The position numbers were made by a program, and so were the translations under genes. From Halobacteria archaeon (GTDB lineage: Bacteria; Pseudomonadota; Gammaproteobacteria; UBA9214): a DNA stretch of 16,329 nt. The stretch spans positions 1 to 16,329 of the forward strand of contig JABDRC010000362.1 in assembly GCA_013041945.1 (NCBI GenBank), written 5' to 3'. This document shows positions 14,081 to 16,329 of this stretch, piece after piece. Each line of letters opens with the position of its first letter. Within the stretch, counting starts at the first letter, position 1. The notes beneath the pieces were generated by a model. The model worked only from the letters and a program-made list of their open reading frames with translations. It was not told the origin of the DNA and searched no databases.

Positions 14081-14530
14081 TCAGGCCAGTTTCCTGGCCA
14101 TTTCAACATGCGCTATGCCCGCTTCCTCGAAGGGGTCGCCGCGCACCTCGAATTCCGCTTTCCGGTAGAAGCCGGCCGAACTGATCTGTGCATGCAGATA
14201 GACACCGTTCAGGTGCCGGCAACGTGCCCGGGCCACCAAATGTTCCAGGATTGCCCGCCCGATTCCCCTGCCGCGCCATTCAGCAAGCACTGCCATGCGA
14301 CCCAGTCGCCCGTCTGGCATCAGGCGGCCGGTCGCGACGGCACGACCATCATCGAGCAGGGCGAGTGCGTGGCAACAGCCAGCGTCCAGTCCATCCCATT
14401 CAAGTTGAGCGGGGATATCCTGTTCAACCACGAACACGGCATGGCGGATGTCCCTGATTGCTGATTCATGCTGCAACCAGTCTGCGTCAATAACCCTGTA
14501 GCTGACGTCAGATGTTGCCGGCCTGGTCAC
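14081..14530 (-). CDS. GNAT family N-acetyltransferase
   Basis: This 149-residue cytoplasmic acetyltransferase has the acetyl-CoA pyrophosphate loop WRGRGIG (85-91) after the strand LGRMAVLAE (76-84), and a C-terminal FYRKAEFEVRGDPFEEAGIAH (121-141). The N-terminal IRHAVFVVEQDIPAQLEWDG (28-47) is characteristic of the YjcF/ElaA-like branch, where the substrate is generally unknown. The start is a GTG lying within the last 23 nt of purB, without a clear Shine-Dalgarno, so translation is probably coupled to purB. It is the last gene of the acn-purB-GNAT group and faces a convergent small gene. Confidence 0.85.
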   Translation of the reverse strand: MTRPATSDVSYRVIDADWLQHESAIRDIRHAVFVVEQDIPAQLEWDGLDAGCCHALALLDDGRAVATGRLMPDGRLGRMAVLAEWRGRGIGRAILEHLVARARCRHLNGVYLHAQISSAGFYRKAEFEVRGDPFEEAGIAHVEMARKLA

Positions 14531-15875
14531 TGGCGTTGCCGGTGTAGGTTGCGGGCGTCAGTCTGGACAGTTCATCGCGCACTTCATCCGGCAGTTCGAG
14601 TGACTGCAGGAAGGCGTGGAGGGTGGCCTGGTTGACGTCCTGGTCACGGGTCAGTGCCTTGAGTTTTTCATAGGGCTTGTCGATGCCGTAGCGGCGCATG
14701 ACGGTCTGCAACGCCTCCGCCAGCACTTCCCAGCTGCTGTCCAGGTCGGCAAGGGTGCGTTGCTCGTCGAGCTGCAGCTTGCCAATGCCCTTGAGGCAGG
14801 ATTCGCAGGCAATCACAGTGTGCCCGACTGCTACACCGATATTGCGCAGCACGGTCGAGTCGCTGAGATCGCGCTGCCAGCGGGAGATGGGCAGTTTCGC
14901 GGCAAAGTGGCCATAGAGTGCATTGGCGATACCGAGGTTGCCCTCGCAGTTCTCGAAGTCGATCGGGTTTACCTTGTGCGGCATGGTCGAGGAACCGACC
15001 TCGGAGGCCACGGTCTTCTGCCGGAAATACCCCAGCGAGATATAGCCCCACATGTCCCGGCAGAAGTCGATCAGCACGGTATTGAAACGGGCCAGCGCAT
15101 CGAACTGTTCGGCCATATAGTCGTGCGGTTCTATCTGCGTGGTGTAGGGATTGACCTCCAGGCCGAGCTCGCTGATGAAGGCAGCGGAAAATGCCGGCCA
15201 GTCGACATCGGGGTAGGCCACCAGGTGGGCGTTGTAGTTGCCCACGGCACCGTTCATCTTGCCGAGTATCGGTACGGCCGTGAACTGTGCGCGCTGACGG
15301 TGCAGACGAGCGCAGACGTTGGCCATTTCCTTGCCGACGGTCGTCGGCGAGGCCGTCTGGCCATGGGTGCGCGACAGCATCGGCCGGTCGGCATATCGTT
15401 TCGCCAGTTGTTCGATGGCAAGGATTACGTCATCCATCAGCGGCAGCAGCGACTGGGTGCGCGCCTCGCGCAGCATGAGGGCATAGGCCAGGTTGTTGAT
15501 ATCCTCGGAGGTGCAGCCGAAATGGATGAATTCGCTGACGGACTCGAGCTCCTCGTTGCCGGTGATTTTCTCTTTCAGGAAATACTCGACCGCCTTGACA
15601 TCATGGTTGGTGGTGCGCTCGATATTCTTGACCCGCTGCGCATCCTGCTCGCTGAATTTCTCGATGATGTCGTTCAGGACATGTTCCGCGTGGCCGCCCA
15701 GTGACGGGACCCCGGCGATCCCCTTGTGTTCAGCGAGTGCCTGCAACCAGCGTATCTCGACGATTACGCGGTGGCGGATCAGACCGTATTCACTGAAGAT
15801 CGGCCGCAAGGTTTCGGTCTTGCCGCCATAACGACCGTCGACCGGGGATACCGCGGTAAGCTGTGACAAGTCCAT
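14508..15875 (-). CDS. purB: Adenylosuccinate lyase
   Basis: This homotetrameric cytosolic enzyme of purine synthesis cleaves SAICAR to AICAR and adenylosuccinate to AMP, releasing fumarate. The 455-residue protein is the E. coli-like type. It opens MDLSQLTAVSPVDGRYGG. It has TSEDINNLA (122-130), the catalytic His171 in SRTHGQTASPTTVGKE, and the fumarase/aspartase superfamily signature SSTMPHKVNP (295-304) with the mobile-loop serine. The start at 15875 is supported by GAGGACAG just upstream. It follows the aconitase gene by 26 nt on the same strand and its 3' end overlaps the GNAT gene, suggesting one transcript. Confidence 0.97.
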   Translation of the reverse strand: MDLSQLTAVSPVDGRYGGKTETLRPIFSEYGLIRHRVIVEIRWLQALAEHKGIAGVPSLGGHAEHVLNDIIEKFSEQDAQRVKNIERTTNHDVKAVEYFLKEKITGNEELESVSEFIHFGCTSEDINNLAYALMLREARTQSLLPLMDDVILAIEQLAKRYADRPMLSRTHGQTASPTTVGKEMANVCARLHRQRAQFTAVPILGKMNGAVGNYNAHLVAYPDVDWPAFSAAFISELGLEVNPYTTQIEPHDYMAEQFDALARFNTVLIDFCRDMWGYISLGYFRQKTVASEVGSSTMPHKVNPIDFENCEGNLGIANALYGHFAAKLPISRWQRDLSDSTVLRNIGVAVGHTVIACESCLKGIGKLQLDEQRTLADLDSSWEVLAEALQTVMRRYGIDKPYEKLKALTRDQDVNQATLHAFLQSLELPDEVRDELSRLTPATYTGNASDQAGNI

Positions 15876-15901
15876 ATCTGTCCTCGTTGTAGTGCGACCG
15901 C

Positions 15902-16329
15902 TCAGGCGGCCAGCTGGCGCAGCACGTAGTGCAGGATGCCGCCGTTGCGGTAGTACTCGTATTCCTGTGGCGTGTCGATACGCACGCGTGCATCGAACAC
16001 TGTTTCACTGCCGTCGGCCGCGGTTGCGGTCACGCGGGTATATTCGGCCAGGCCGTCCTGCAGACCGGCAACGTCGAAGGTTTCCCGTCCGTCCAGCCCG
16101 AGGCTTGCCGGTGTATCACCGGCCTTGAACTGCAGCGGCAGGATACCCATGCCGACCAGGTTGGAGCGGTGAATGCGTTCATAGCTTTCTGCAATCACCG
16201 CGCGCACACCAAGCAGGCGCGGTCCCTTCGCCGCCCAGTCGCGCGAGGAACCGGAGCCGTATTCCTTGCCGGCGATCACCACCAGCGGCACGCCATCCGC
16301 CCGGTAGCGCACCGAGGCATCGAAGATGC
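15902..16329 (-). CDS. acnA: Aconitate hydratase (AcnA type), C-terminal part
   Basis: This is the last roughly 142 residues of aconitase, the TCA-cycle enzyme interconverting citrate and isocitrate; the rest lies beyond the right edge. The fragment is the swivelling domain 4: IFDASVRYRADG, then AGKEYGSGSSRDWAAKG with the substrate-binding Ser/Arg, then AVIAESYERIHRSNLVGMGILPLQF. The tail runs DTPQEYEYYRNGGILHYVLRQL. These match AcnA/IRP-type aconitase rather than AcnB, which has its domains in another order. AcnD is a less likely alternative that cannot be fully excluded from this fragment. The 4Fe-4S cysteines are outside the window. It lies 26 nt upstream of purB. Confidence 0.93.
   Translation of the reverse strand, partial: IFDASVRYRADGVPLVVIAGKEYGSGSSRDWAAKGPRLLGVRAVIAESYERIHRSNLVGMGILPLQFKAGDTPASLGLDGRETFDVAGLQDGLAEYTRVTATAADGSETVFDARVRIDTPQEYEYYRNGGILHYVLRQLAA

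Noticed and set aside
14616..15704. A 362-codon plus-strand frame opposite purB
   Set aside because: It is an antisense shadow of purB with no domain and no ribosome binding site.
1..16329. CRISPR arrays, insertion sequences, tRNA or rRNA genes, phage genes
   Set aside because: No direct repeat arrays, terminal inverted repeats, transposase-like frames or cloverleaf/rRNA signatures were seen on either strand.

Overview
The window is dense, GC-rich bacterial chromosome with short intergenic gaps, many 4-20 nt gene overlaps and no mobile element. The DusA, PurB and AcnA versions, the agmatine deiminase / N-carbamoylputrescine amidase pair, and a secreted DsrE-like protein suggest a gammaproteobacterium, perhaps a Chromatiales-type sulfur or environmental lineage. 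This placement is inferred from protein character only. I see no tRNA, rRNA, CRISPR array or insertion sequence, and no gene-free stretch over 300 bases.

Layout. (1) 1-1426, plus: C-terminal part of an RND/MMPL exporter, cut by the window edge. (2) 1452-5620, minus: a co-directional run read from high to low coordinates. It holds a small secreted protein, agmatine deiminase (aguA), N-carbamoylputrescine amidase (aguB), a divergent DAHP synthase and a secreted DsrE-like protein. aguA and aguB together turn agmatine into putrescine. (3) 5718-13119, plus: dusA, a sterol desaturase/fatty acid hydroxylase-like membrane protein, a TVP38/TMEM64 membrane protein, a flavin disulfide oxidoreductase, the radical SAM enzyme ArsS, an ArsM-type arsenic methyltransferase, and two glycosyltransferases of the TIGR04283 and TIGR04282 types. 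(4) 13259-14075, plus: a DUF1269-like membrane protein with its own promoter and strong ribosome binding site, then an unannotated 59-residue basic small protein. (5) 14081-16329, minus: aconitase (C-terminal part), adenylosuccinate lyase (purB) and a GNAT acetyltransferase.

The most notable system is the plus-strand block 7658-13119, a complete-looking arsenosugar biosynthesis operon. ArsM would methylate arsenite to dimethylarsenic species. ArsS would add the 5'-deoxyadenosyl group from SAM. The two glycosyltransferase-like proteins would process the product toward oxo-arsenosugars. The TVP38 protein and the flavoprotein are translationally coupled just upstream. The flavoprotein keeps the redox-active CxxxxC but has Tyr and Gln where lipoamide dehydrogenases have the catalytic His and Glu. 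The TVP38 fold is related to lipid scramblases, and a fatty acid hydroxylase-like protein overlaps it. A membrane or arsenolipid branch of the pathway is therefore an attractive but unproven idea.
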